Below, one piece after another: positions 43,714 to 58,517 of a DNA stretch of 64,000 nt (its first letter is position 1; each line of letters begins with the position of its first letter). The translations under genes and the position numbers were made by a program. Source of the stretch: Nilaparvata lugens. Taxonomy: Eukaryota > Arthropoda > Insecta > Hemiptera > Delphacidae. The notes under the pieces are model-generated. The model was given only the letters and a program-made list of their open reading frames with translations, searched no databases and was not told the DNA's origin. The DNA is taken from positions 64,814,917-64,878,916 of the forward strand of contig NC_052508.1 of NCBI RefSeq assembly GCF_014356525.2. Reading direction: 5' to 3'.

Positions 43714-46700
43714 CAATACCCAAAAACCAGTTTTTTGGACTCAGGGGACCTTGAAACGTATAGAAATTTAGAAATTGGGGTACCTTAATTTTTTTCGGAA
43801 AGCAATACTTTCCTCACCTATGGTAATAGGGCAAGGAAAGTAAAAATAACGAGCGAAGCTCGGTGCCCCGATATTGGTTACATTAAATGTGGTGTATAAT
43901 GTTAATTTCCGTTTGTTATCTCAATATGTTAGAGATTACAATTCCGTATGTGTGCTTATTCTGATCAATACTGGTAAATTGTTTTGTTTGTAATTATGTT
44001 GAGAAATAAATGAATGAATGAAAGTGAATAAAATATTTGGGTTGTTCTTCAGGCTCTTGACGGCTTTATCATGGTATTCTCTTCTTCGGGACGAATATTG
44101 TATGCATCAGAAAGTATAACGTCGCTTCTTGGACACTTACCAGTAAGTTTTTTCATCAGCTCAAACGATAAAATCAATAACTATTCTTGGAATCAACTGA
44201 ATTTCTTGTTCAACTTGTTCTGCAAGCAAGTTCAATGAATTCGGATCAATTATTACTTCTGAAAATTGATCATGCATTATTAATAAGTTAGCTATTCTAA
44301 TCACACTTTTGTTTCACTTGGAAAGTCAACTCATGAACAACTGTCCAACTGTCATCTATTACTGTCGAACTTGAAAATAATGCTTATTGTTTTTGCATGG
44401 AGTCATTAATTAAGTTGTTCTTGTCTATTTGAAAATCTGTATTCTTTCTTTCTTTATCGATTCATACAATGAAGTATACATTAATGATAGGGAGGGAAAG
44501 AATAAGGTAACCTTGTGCTATTCCTCTTCCAAATTTAGATAATGTTACGCATAGTCCGAAATAGGTTAAGTCTTGTAGTTGTACACTTCACAAAATTTGC
44601 AGTCCTTAATTATTTTCACAAAGTAGATTTTCAAATTTAGATGCTTCAAAACCAAACATAAAAGAAATATTTCGCATTATTATCACTAAAATAGGAAAAA
44701 AGTTGAAATAGATTTCAACTTGAAAATGACCTAAGTTATGGTCGAAACTAGTCGTTGTAATATTTTAAATAATAAAGGGTTCTTCAAGTTTCAATATTGT
44801 TTTACTAAAATAGGAAATCCTATACTATTAAACGAGCAACTTGTCTTTATATGTTCAGATTTTTGGATGTTTATATGTATATATTTCAATTAGTAGGTTT
44901 ATAGTAGGTTTATTAGTAGGTACATAGTAGGTTTATAATATAAAAATTCAATTGCACTAGGTCTCATCACTGGGAAAACTCGCTGAAGGACATCAAAAGG
45001 ATAATTATTATTCATCCTTGGAAAAACAGCTGATAATAATTATTTCGTCGTCTGCTGATGATGGAAGTGAGTGAGCGAGTTCATGTGTGTGGGACTGTTT
45101 CAAAATTATGACTCAGCTGTTGAACTTTTGTAATCATTCAATCAGGTACTTAGTGCCGGTTGCAAAAAAGCGGGGCTATTTTTAATCGTGATTAATTCCA
45201 GTAGAACCATCTTTTTGAAATGGTCTTCTCTGATTTGGTTTACGTGAAATCAATCAGGATTAAAATTTAACCGGCTTTTGTGCAACCGGGCCTTTGTGAG
45301 GGAAATTTTTGCATTTCTCTGGGAATTAATCTCGATTCACTGTGATTAGAACATTTCTGTATGAATTTCTTCTTTCGTAAGAAATTTTTCATGATTTTGT
45401 ACTCCAGAGTGGAGCTCGGTCCCCTATATTATATTTTTTACAATTTGAAAGGAAATAAATGAAAATGAATTGAATTGAGTTATCCAAATTCAAATACAAG
45501 AGTATCCTTATTCAATCCAACTTACAGCTCTATTGATTCTAATTGTAATTTTTCTTTTACAGAATGACCTTCTTAATACGACAATTTATGACATTATATT
45601 TGATTATGATCATTCAGAACTGTATAACATTCTTCTGAATCCAACAACCAACGTGCAGTATGACCAGACCAAAGGTTAGTTGAAAATTTGAAATGAGATT
45701 TAAAATAATTTTATATTCATGAAAATACCATCAAGGGCCACTCTCTCCAAAAATGTTGAACTAAAATTCTAGTTTAAACGATCAGGTGTATTATTTTAAT
45801 TATCATTTCATTTTCAGATAACCAAATCTCCTTTATTTGTCATTGTAAGCGAGGTAATATTGATTTCAAAGAAGAAGCCATCTACGAATTGGTCCAGTTT
45901 GTTGGATATTTCAGTGAGTATTCCACAACTTTTCTCACCAAAACCTGACTCGCATTTTTTTAGTAAATCTTTGTAGTTAATATGGCACGCTAATAGAGTA
46001 ATGGGTCTAATATTTAAGAAATTCTGTTGAAAATATTTGACAGATGTTCAATTAACAATAGTGCACTAATGAGAAACATAATTTTTAATTTCGTAGTTAG
46101 TAGTTTAAATTTTCTGCTAGATCATTTTCATTTTTTTATTTTCTCTCTGTCATGTAACCCAAGTCAGAGGTATTTATTTATTAAACATGAAAAACACATT
46201 TACAATATGGGAAAATAGTCTGTTACATACTTGGATTAATTTTCATAAACTAGTAGTTCTGCGAACAGTAGACATCGCTCATGAATAGCCTACAACTTTC
46301 AAACTAATAAGAAGGGCCATTAAGAAAGTACAGTATATTGTGAAGATTTATCCATGACATCTATTATTTTCTCCATTGAAAGTGCTAAAGACATTGTTTC
46401 CAGGGACACAGGACTTATAAATGTCTCTCAAGGAGGTACCTTCATATCGTCCCCATATTTACATTATTATAAATTTTCGAACAATTAATTATAAGAAATC
46501 GGTCAACTGACAGAAAAATGGAATATGCAGTAGGCAATTTAGACGATGAATCGTCTCACAGACGATAGTGAGACGGGAAATGATTCTAAATAAGATGGGT
46601 TTGTTGGTGACAATGACAGGAGGTTGCTAATAATGTTTTTCATGAAAAGTGGATTCAATTTTATGGCGGCTTGTTATGCCTATGCAGAATGTTCATGCTC

Positions 46701-49700
46701 ACAAGTCGGTTTCCGATCTCATACTAAAACGAAAACAAGAGCTAACTAAGCTGTGATGTCTCCGGCCGGTTCGGTAGGTCTAGAAACTATTCATCTATGA
46801 AACAGGGAAATATCGTGTTGAAAAAGGAAGAAATAGTGCAATCAAGTGAGAAGTTTTCTTCAATTAATAAATACAGTATGATTTGGAGCGGCTCAGACGT
46901 TTCAAGGTTCGTTCACCGCTGACAGCTCTTGTCCTCTATCGATAGCATTCCAACGATACCATTCATTCAATACAGCACATTTTAGAGCGGCACAATTTAT
47001 ATTAAAACCGGAGGTCTTATCAAAAATCGTTACACATACGTTTCTGCGCCTTGTTTCAAAGAACTTGTATACCAAATTTCATCCAAATCGGACAATAACT
47101 GCGACTGTAACTGCGGTACAAACAAACACACAGACAAAATCCGATCGAGTCGAAACTAAGACCTCAGCTTCGCTTCGGTCAATAACGTGTGTAGCATCCC
47201 ACTATAGAGTCTATGTGTCGGGATGCATTTAGTCTAACATTCTAAATATAATATTTTAAATCTAAATAATTTCTTCTATGCAATACAATCCATAATCTGG
47301 GCTATTTCTACAAGTTGAATAAATAGCGCCGAAAAAATAATAAGAACTAAAAACAAATTATCGTAGTGAAAAATATAGATGGTGTATAAATAATAAGTTA
47401 GAATAACGTTCAAATAACATTGGTTTTTATTGCTTGATAAAGAGTATTTTGCATAAATTTGTTCATGTTTTTATGTTTCAGGAGCTGACTTGGATTCATT
47501 ACAGATTGACAACCGTAGCTCTTCCAATTGTTACTCAGGGTTCTCTGGTGAATCAGATACAAGGTACGTTATTCATTTGCACTAATAAATAAATAAAAAT
47601 CGTCGATATTCAATCTTCTTATTTTGAAAATTGGAAAACTGAACAGATCTTCAATGAAATCACTATAGCTAACTTGTAACTCACATTCACAAATCATGTG
47701 ACCTGTAACCTTGATTTATAATAACTGTAATCACAACGTGTGTAAATTTTACATTTATTATTCTGAAAGTGTGTGTAATAACTTACCACAGAGAAAATGT
47801 AGCATAAGAAGATATCCCATGGTTTAGATATTTCGTGATCCAAATTTCAAGCAGATTTCTTGTCAACGCAAGCCGATTAATATCGACTACAGTCTATTAT
47901 TACCGTTTTGGCCAGGTAAGAGTAAAATAACGGCACAGTATGAGATCAAATAGTCATCATCATCATTATCGATCTCCGTCTGCAGTTGCCCGGGTGCGGT
48001 TTACGATGCCTCGCCATGTCTAAGTAGCTCCTCTCCTCCTCCAGTCCAGTCCTCTCTCTTGGATCTCACGCCTAACCTGGTCTCGCCATGAGATCAAATA
48101 GTACCAGCATCAAATAGCTCGACCAAAAACAACTACTGTCGGCTAGTCTAGGACTATCGGCTTTAGTTAACGGTGAAATCTTGAACATAAACGCCCCATA
48201 TCTAAAGATATCTTCTTATGCATATCTTCTATGGTAATACTAAATCAATGAATCAATGAATAAATGAATACTTTTTTTATGTGATAGATTGGTGTTTGTG
48301 GGAACTGGTCGCCTGCAGACCCCTCAGCTCATCAGGGAGATGTCACTTGTCGATTCAACTAAAAGCGAGTTCACGTCTCGACACAGTCTTGAATGGAAGT
48401 TCTTATTCTTAGATCATAGGTGAGTCGACAATCGTTACTGATTTCATATTTCTGATAATAATTGACCGAGCGAAGTGAGGTCTAATATTCAAGTCGACGG
48501 TTTGGCATTTCTCTTAATGTTTAAATGTTTGAATGTTTATATGTTGCGCATTTACGGCGAAACGCGGTAATAGATTTTCATGAAATTTGACAGGTATATT
48601 CCTTTTTTAATTGCGCGTCGACGTATATACAAGGTTTTTGGAAATTCTGCATTTCAAGGATAATATAAAAGGAAAAAGGAGTCTCCTTCATACGCCAATA
48701 TTAGAGTAAAAATCAGACTATAGAATTATTCATCATAAATCAGCTGACAAGTGATTACCAGATGATGTTTGGAGAAGCCAGTCTATTGCTGTATTTCCAT
48801 AAAGTCTATAGTTTCAATGAGAATACTGCGTGAGGTCTACTGTTCACAGAACTACTAGCTATTTACGGTTGGGTTTTTATTGAGGAGAACTTTTATGTAG
48901 TTCTGTCTTACTCAGAAACTGGCTGACCTCAGCTGCTTTAGACTAAGGAATATGTTCCGTTGCTACGACTTTGTCAATACATGTATTTGTCAACGACAAT
49001 ATAAACATTTGATTTGAAACCGCAGGGAATATGGTTGTTCCACTGTTTCAAATCGGCTCTAATTAGGTGTCTAGATACGAATGGGTCCCTCTAAAAACGT
49101 TGCAACTGATAAAATTTCACAATGTGATGCTTCAGTGTAAAATCGCTGGTAGAATGATTCTAAGGTCTATAAATACAGGTCATGACACAATCCCGTGATG
49201 CATTGCAAAATCGTCATTTTGTGGGGTTCAAGTTCACCAATTTTCAAATTTATTTTCAGCTGTTATAATTGTAGATAATATAATATTATAGTATTTAGCA
49301 AAATACTAGAAACTGGGTTGTTGATTTTCAGATTTGATTGATCGGGAACTTTAAACTTAGGAATCATAATCCTTAGGTTACAAAAATAAGAACAATTTTT
49401 AATAATAAATAAATGAAAAATTGAAGCATTTATTATTGAAATTTCATTATTAAAAAATTGAAAACCTGAATTCACATATTATCTGAACTAGAAAATTGTT
49501 TTTAAAATGGTTAATTTTGTTATGAGCAAATCGAATTAGATTGGATTTTCATATGTGCCGCCATAAAGACCCCATTAAATGGCCGCTCCATAAGGAACAC
49601 GAGTGTCATGACCTCCTGTTTCAAGTAGTATTCAAGGTTTGAACCTTGAATGATTCTCCACCATGAAAATAAGAAAACCTGGAACTGAACCTGGCAGCCT

Positions 49701-52700
49701 GCAGCAGCTTGGCAAACTGAGCTCAAAAGTAGACGATAGGCCCCGCCCACCAGTGGTATAAGATCACTATAGTGCAGTCCACGTTATAATGACAGTATTT
49801 GATGAACTTTGGTTTTGCTATCCTTGTCTATCATTCGACAAAGCCGGTGGTACTATCCTTTTCTAGGTCCACAACGATGTCAAGTATGTTTTTGACAGTG
49901 TGGAAATATAATTAATTATATATTAATTAATTAATCGGCATCGCTATTCTCCTATCTTTATCCACTGTCATTATAACGTGGACCGCACTATAGGGATAGG
50001 ATCAACCTCATTGATCGGATCAACCGATTGTTAACGAAGTTAGCCGATGTTAGAGTAGTAGCCACGCCTACCGGTTCGTTTCTGCTGCAATCTCTATTCT
50101 GGACTTCAGTTCCATGTTTTTCTTACTTCCATGTTCCCCACCCAGCAGTGACATCTATGTTTGATAGTTCGCACTGTATTTTTATAAAATAGTGCATACC
50201 ATCAACCACAGATGCCATCACTAGGCAGAGTTTCATTCCACCAACGTCTTTACACTGAAGCATCACTTTCTGAAATTTTGTCAGTTGCAACGTTTTTAGA
50301 GGGACCCATTCAACGGTGAAAACCCTGGGCAAACCGGAATGCGCAATTCAGATTGTGCAAATTTAATGAGCGTTTGGACCTGTTTGTTACTCTATACTTT
50401 CGATTAGAGTGAATTTTCATGTAATCTCAGGTATAATCTCACGATCTACATCATCAACTAAAACTAAATTAATGTTTTTCACAGGGCACCTCCAATTATT
50501 GGTTACTTACCTTTCGAGGTGTTGGGCACTTCAGGATATGACTACTACCATGTTGACGATCTAGATCGAGTTGTTTCATGTCATGAAGCTTGTGAGTAAA
50601 GTAATAACTCTTTCTATAATATTTCTTTATCCTGTCACTGTGCATTGATAAATAATTTTGTCCATTGACATAATATTAAAGTGTGCAATTCTGTGATGAA
50701 ATTAAACTGTCTATATAGACTCAGATCTCTTTCAAATAATGGTAATATAATGGAATAAATGTTGTGTATCCCTTGTCGAAGAATGGCAAGATACATAAGC
50801 AAATCTTTGCAAAGATACTAAGCAAATTAATAAAAACAATATAAAACATGTAGTACCCTTTTTATTTAAAACATTTTAAAAACTTTAAAACATTTCAACG
50901 ACTAGTTTTGGACTACTTTGGCCATTTTCAAGTTGAAATGAAAATTTATTTCATTATAATTTTTCATTTTAACTTAAAAATTGCCATAGTAGACTGAAAC
51001 TAGTCGTTGAAATGTTTTTTAAATGTTTAAATAAAAAGGGTAACTTTTGTACATGTTTTATATTGTTTTTATTAATTTTCAATAAAGTAGCCCCCCATAC
51101 AAGTGAAGCTATTCTTTGAAAATTTCTACCCCAACTTTTCTGTCAGTAATAAAATATTTTGACCATAAATAGTCTTAACTTAATTAACCCGAGTATTCCT
51201 ATCAAAAACATTTGAAAAATATCATCCAATTTTTCATATTCTAAGTACAAGTTGACTTTCCACATTGACGTTCCAGTTTTTCATATTCTAAATACAAGTT
51301 TACATTCCACATTGACGTTCCAGTTTTTTAGATTCTAAATACAAGTTTACGTTCCACATTGACGTTCCAGTTTTTCAGATTCTAAATACAAGTTTACATT
51401 CCACATTGACGTTCCAGTTTTTCAGATTCTAAATACAAGTTTACGTTCCACATTGACGTTCCAGTTTTTCAGATTCTAAATACAAGTTTACATTCCACAT
51501 TGACGTTCCAGTTTTTCATATTCTTAATACAAGTTTACGTTCCACATTGACGTTCCAGTTTTTCAGATTCTTAATACAAGTTGACGTTCCATATTGACGT
51601 TCCATTTCTTCAGATTCTAAATACAAGTTGACGTTCCATATTGACGTTCCATATTGACGTTCCAGTTTTTCATATTTTAAATACAAGTTTACGTTCCAGT
51701 TTTTCAGATTCTATATACAAGTTGACGTTCCATATTGTTCTATAAACTTGCATTAGAATTATGTTTGGATTTAATAATTCAAATTGAAATTAAAATTCTC
51801 AATACATTGATTACAACAAAATATCTCTAAAAATAAGTACTTACATACTTATTGAATGAAAAAGACTAAGAAATTGTCAAAAAACCACATTGACGTTCCA
51901 GTTTTCAGATTCTAAATACAAGTTGACGTTCTATATTGTTCTATGAACTTGTATTTGAATTATGTTTGGATTTAATAATTCAAATTGAAATTAAAATTCT
52001 CAATGCATTGATTACAACAAAATATCTATAAAAATAAGTACTTACATACGTATTGAATGAAAAAGACTAAGAAATTGTCAAAAAACCACTGACAAATCAG
52101 TGGTTTCTTGACAGTTTCTTAGTCTTTTTCATTTAATATGAATAATTACCACAATATCAACTTCTCAACTACACAAAAAGTACTTACATACGCATAAAGG
52201 CGAACGCACACAGCACCGGACATTCAAAACGTATCCAGACAGATGGAGAAAAATTCAAACGTCTGCATGCAGACAGACGGAGATTTGTGTGAGTTGCAGC
52301 ATTCGAACACCTGGGGAGGGTTTTTTCCTCTGTATTTTATATTTCTCCTTATGATTTGCATGATTCTGTATGAATTTCAAGTTACTACCTTCAATAATAA
52401 TCTATCAAGACTTTCTTGTGTCCATACTTAATACCTAATTTTTTCATTAAATTTATCAGTATCCTGATAGGATGCTCACGAGTGTGAATGTTCAATGTCT
52501 GGTGTGTGCTTGTCTTTTTAATTTCTATTATTTTCGCAGTTTTTTTTCCTTGTCTATAAAACATTTTATTCTGCAAAACGTATTGCATTGCAATTCTGTA
52601 TCTATTACAATTCTCAAAAATATGTATTGATTAGGTAGCTACATCTTATCCTCTTTCTTTTCAAAATTTTACCTATTTAAAATCTTCTTATTTGCTATCT

Positions 52701-55700
52701 TTCCCCACTTTTCTTTATTCTCTTTCCCAGGTATTGAATACTGTTAGGCCTACACAGGTTCTTTTTCCTCATATCCATATCCACTATTCATAAAATAAAC
52801 AAATTTCATCTTTGATTCCAATTCTTACTGTATTAATTCTCTCCAGTAGCTTGTCTTTTATTTTGTTTTAATTTATTTTTTGCTTTTTCTTTCAGCAGTG
52901 AAGTGATTGAGTTTATTGGAAAACACTTATTTTCTAAAATACTTTTATTATTCAATATTGATCTCTCATATTTATTACATTTTATTGTCATTTCTTGCTT
53001 CAATTTTTTTTTGTTATCTCTGCATATTTTGTATTGTATTGTTTGCTAACGACGTGGTTAAGTGGTAGAGTGGACAATATTGTCCAAACTTCGCCACGTC
53101 AACATAAATAAAAAAGTCATTCTATTCTATTCTATTCTATTTTATGTAATTTTCTGTTCCAGTGATGCAAAAAGGAGAGGGAACTTCCTGTTATTATAGG
53201 TTTCTGACGAAAGGACAACAATGGATTTGGTTACAAACAAGATTTTATATCACTTATCACCAATGGAATTCAAAACCAGAATTCATTGTTTGTACTCATA
53301 GAGTTGTAAGGTAAGTTGAACGCTTTTTTCTCTCAAATTCCTTCCAAATAGAATAGAATAAACTTTATACAACTATACAATAATTCAATACATTTCCAAA
53401 TATTGTTTCTATAGTGAGGTCCACGTTACAATGGCAGTGGAGAAAGATCAACGTTGCCGAACCTGTCTTGTCAATGTCTTCTATAGACGGTAGCTGTTAC
53501 AGGTTTATTGATGTAATATTAACTGTTCATTCTCATTTAAAATAATCAATTATATTTTATTAAGCAAGAAATTATATTTTTCAATAATTTCATAATGCAT
53601 TTTTAAAATTAAGATGGGATATTTTGTTAATTAATTATTAATTCTACATTGTTGAAAGACGATCTGGCAACAGAGCAAAGCGAGAAAGAGATAGCGCTAT
53701 CTGCTTTGTTGAATGATAGACAAGGATAGCAATACCATTGCCAATCAAACACTGCCATTATAACGTGGACCTCACTATTGTAGGCTAATTTGTATTCTTG
53801 TATGATTCGAGAAATTGTATTACTGTTTTTTCTTTTCTAGCTACATCAACGTTTTAAAGCAGATGAGGAAGAATGCTGATATGCCTGACTCTGAGAACAG
53901 TCGAGACACTGATCTATCTCTTGAATCTTCTGATCAGTACTCCAATGATTGGTCTTCTAAGTCAATACGTAAGCTATGTATATTCGTTAGAAACATTTTT
54001 AGCATTAATTAGATAATGGTCCGTATAATTGACCTTGTACCTGGAATATAATGGTACTATATTTATGGATTATGAATATTATGATTTTTTAAAATATTTT
54101 CTTATACAATTGCCTCAGAGTCATAACACCAAAATCGTTGAATACTTGATGAGTAGGAAAGTCTCTTGGTTTCTAAGTATAGTAGTTTTGATTACAGCTT
54201 TTTGTGTAATGAATAGCCCATTAATGTGAGAATCATATGTCCCTCCCCATACTGTGATCCCATATCTTGAACTATAGCAAAATAAACAGCTTCAATTTGT
54301 TTTCTATTGATTTTATATAATTTAAAGTTTATACATTTCAATTCCCTATTAATTAAATTTATGTGATGATTCCATCTGAGGCTTTTATCAATAGCACCCA
54401 AATACTTTATGAAATCTACGTTTTAAAACACAGGACAGTTGCAGTCAGAATTACTAGCTGAATTTTGTTCCCCAGAAGCTTGCAATGAGTATGTAGTTTT
54501 AATTTGACAGTTAGTTCAATTTTGTTGAATGAATGTTTGTTGTATGATTGACAGTGAACAAAACGCACGGCGGAAGTAGATACTCGAAAAGAAGTAGCAG
54601 CAGACACGGCCAAAGATCGCATCAGGGATCCGACTCAAACCAGATGAGCGCTGACTCACCAGCTTCCAGGCAACGGAGGACGCCTGTAAGTCATTCATTT
54701 CATGTTCTTCCTCTTATTCTTCTGGCCTTCAAGGATAGGCATATGTGCCTATTCCGCCTCACATTTGATATTTATCTTCTTCTCTATTCTTCTTCCTTTA
54801 GCACTACAGTCCTTATGTGGACCTTGGCTTCCATGACAATTCCTTTCCATCTGTCTCTATCACCAGCAACTCTCTTCCATCCCCTAATTCCCAGATCTCT
54901 CTCCACATCTTCCAGCCACCTCCTCCTTGGTCTCCCTCTTCTTCTTGTGCCTTCAATATGGCCTTTGGCAACCTTTCTCTATTCATCCTCTCAACATGTC
55001 CAAGTCAGCGTATCTGTTGCGACATTATGAAACGTACAAAATCTTCCATTCCAAGTATTCTATTTACCTCTTTATTACTTCGAATGACCCAACCTTCAGC
55101 TGTTCTTATGGGTCCCCATATTCTTTTGATAATTTTTCGTTCGAAGACTCTAAGAGCTTTTATGTCATTCATGAGAAGTGTCCATGCTTCGCATCCGTAT
55201 GTAGCAATAGGCTCGATAAGCGTTCTATAGAGTTTCAGTTTAATGCTAAGGAAGACCAGTCTTGAGCAGAAGATGTGCTTGTAACGGAAGTAAGTTCTAT
55301 TTGCACTCATTATTACTTTCCGTGCCATATTACCATAGGTAAGGAAAGTATTGCTTTCCAAAAAGAAGTTTTCTATACGTTTCAAGGTCCCCTGAGTCCA
55401 AAAACATGATTTTTGGGTGTTGGTCTGTGTGTGTGTATGTGTGTATGTCTGTGAACACGATAACTCCATTCCTAATTAACCGATTGACTTGAAATTTTAA
55501 ACTTAAGGTCCTTATACAATGAGGATCCGATAATAAGAAATTCAATAAAATTCAATTCAAGATGGCGGAAAAAATGGCGGATAATTACTAAAAAACCATG
55601 TTTTTCACGGTTTTCTCGAAAACGGCTCTAACGATTTTCTTTAAATTCATACCATGGATAGCTATTTAAAAGCCCTATCTACTGACATGAGTCTCATTTC

Positions 55701-58354
55701 TGGGAAAATTGCTGGAGCTCCGTGATATTCTTGTGAAATATGGCGAATAATTACTAAAAAATCATGTTTTTCACGGTTTTCACGAAAACAGCTCCAACGA
55801 TTCTTTTCAAATTTATACCATGGATAGCTATTTATAAGCCCTATCAACTGACATGAGTCTAATTTCTGGGAAAATTGCAGGAGCTTCATAATATTCTTGA
55901 GAAAAATGGCGGATGATTACTAAAAAACCACGTTTTTTACGATTTTCTCAAAAATGACTTGACCGATTTTTTTCAAATTCATACCCTGTAAGTTATTTAT
56001 CAGCTCTATCAACTGGCATGAGTTTCCTTCCTGAGAAACTGAGGGGGGGTCTACCCCATCCTTGAGAAATGGACTTTGTAACCTCCTTCTCGTGCATGAG
56101 GTACGTAGGTAGAGCAGTTTATAAAGAGAACACATAGTCGATATACTTCATCTGTAGAACAGCTTTTTTGACAACTTTAAAAAAAATCATCGAATTTCAC
56201 AATTTACACAAACCAAAAAGTACTCTGAAAACAATTATATTATATACACATATACAGTAGTCTGACCAAAGTTTCAAATATGTTTCCACCAATCGCCATT
56301 ATGTTATTCCCCTAAACTATTCTCGTTTAAGAATGTTGCTTGCAGTTCAATGAGCAAGGAAAGTTGTGTGAGTGTACCACAGCAGATTTTTCTATTGGCG
56401 ATTTTACTACTCACATCGTTAATTGATTTTATATAAGGTGTTAATTAATAATTATTGTAATGAGAAAATATAATTTCTTCCCTTCATTAGAAGAATCATC
56501 TCTTCTCTTGACTATATATTACAATGTTGGAATATCAGTAGGCATTCGGCCTCAAATGCTTCAAACCTGATTTCGTAGATATCATACAACATTGGAGTAT
56601 TGCTATAGTGAGGTCCACGTTATAATGGCAGTGGGGAAAGATATGAGAACAGCGATGCCGATTCTCTGCAACATTATCACTTGTAGAGGATAGCTGATAC
56701 CGGTATAACTCATGCAATGTTAACTGATCATTCTTGTCTAGAAGTAAATTCGTATGGCTTTTGTTGGTGGGGAGTCCCTTGCGGGAAGGTCCCACCGCCT
56801 GAATATATAATTTAAGCCGTCAATGGGCCTTACGACTGTCATACTTCAGCCGGGACCGACAGTTTAACGTGCCCATCCGATAACACGGGAGTGATCTGGT
56901 TAAAAAACTTTTGGTTATGAGAGGGATTGAACCCGGGATCTCTGTGCTGCTACGCAAGCACTCTATCCACTAGACCACGGATCACTCCACTTGTCTAGAA
57001 TAATCAATTATATTTTATTTGTCGAGAAAATATATTTTTCAATGATATAATTATACATTTTCATAATCAAGATTGAATATTTGGTCGAATCTATTATGTT
57101 TCTACATTGTATTTGTGAAAGATGAAGGAAATAAATCAATGGTTAAAAGTCGATCTGGCAACGTTGCGGAGCTAGAAAAGAGTAGCTCTACATGCTTTGT
57201 CGAATGATACACAAGAATAGGAACACCAATGTTAATCAAATACTGCCATTATAACGTGAATCTCACTATAGTGTCGTATTGTACTCTTTGTGCAGAATAC
57301 TGAACTAAAGTATCACTTTTCTTCCACGGGTCGAGAGGTAACTCCATAAATCGTATTCAACTTGATATACATTTCATTCAAAAACAAGTACAAAAAATCT
57401 GGTGTGGCGCACTCACACAACTTTCCTTGCTCATTGAACTGTAAGCCCCATTCTTAAAGGAGAATAATTTAGGGGAATAACATAATGACGATTGGCAGCA
57501 ACATATTTGACACTACGATCAGACTACTGTATATCTGTATACTGTATATATAATTGTTTTCAGAGTACTTTTTCCTTTGTGTAAATTGTGAAATTCGATG
57601 ATATTTCTCAAAAGTCGTCAAAACAGCTGTTCTATAGATTAAATATCTCGACTATGTGTTCTTTCTATGAACTGCGCTACCTACCTACCTCATGCACGAG
57701 AAGGAGGCTACAAAGTCCAATTCTCAAGGATGGGGTGGACCCCTCATTAGTTTCCCAGAAAGGAGACTCATGCCAGTTAATAGAGCTGATAAATAACTAT
57801 ACAGGGTATAAATTTGAAAAAAATCGGTCAAGTCATTTTTGAGAAAATTGTGAAAAACATGGTTTTTTAGTAATAATCCGCCATTTTTCTCAAGAATATT
57901 ACGGAGCTCCTGCAATTTTCCCAGAAATGAGACTCATGTCAGTTGATAGGGCTTATAAATAGCTATCTATGGTATAAATTTGAAGGAAATCGTTAGAGCC
58001 GTTTTCGAGAAAACCTTGAAAAACATGGTTTTTTAGTGATTATCCGCCATTTTTCTCAAGAATATTACGGAGCTCCTGCAATTTTCCCAGGAATGAGACT
58101 CATGTCAGTTGATAGGGCTTATAAATAGCTATCCATGGTATAAATTTGAAGAAAATCGTTGGAGCCGTTTCCGAGAAAATCACGAAAAACCATGTTTTTG
58201 ACAACATTTTCGCCATTTTAGCCGCCATCTTGAATTCAATTTTATTGAATTTCTTATTGTCAGATCCTCATGCTATAAGGACCTTAAGTTTAAAATTTCA
58301 AGTCAATCGGTTGATTAGGAATGGAGTTATCGTGTTCACAGACATACACACATA

Positions 58355-58424
<70 letters not shown>

Positions 58425-58436
58425 ACACACACACAC

Positions 58437-58517
<81 letters not shown>

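Noticed and set aside
43487..43754. Open frames through the CA/TA microsatellite
   Set aside because: They encode only Cys-Val, Thr-His or Tyr-Ile repeats and exist on both strands; they are products of the simple repeat.
54192..54401. Minus-strand frame of 69 residues with [15 protein letters not shown]
   Set aside because: It resembles a scrap of a reverse transcriptase C-terminus but is too short and isolated to list as an element.
54548..55265. Plus-strand frames beyond Clk exon 13
   Set aside because: Only the exon part to 54685 is coding; the remainder is intron and antisense retrotransposon sequence.
56930..56989. A functional tRNA gene
   Set aside because: The A- and B-box sequences belong to a SINE head with a target duplication; the cloverleaf is not complete.
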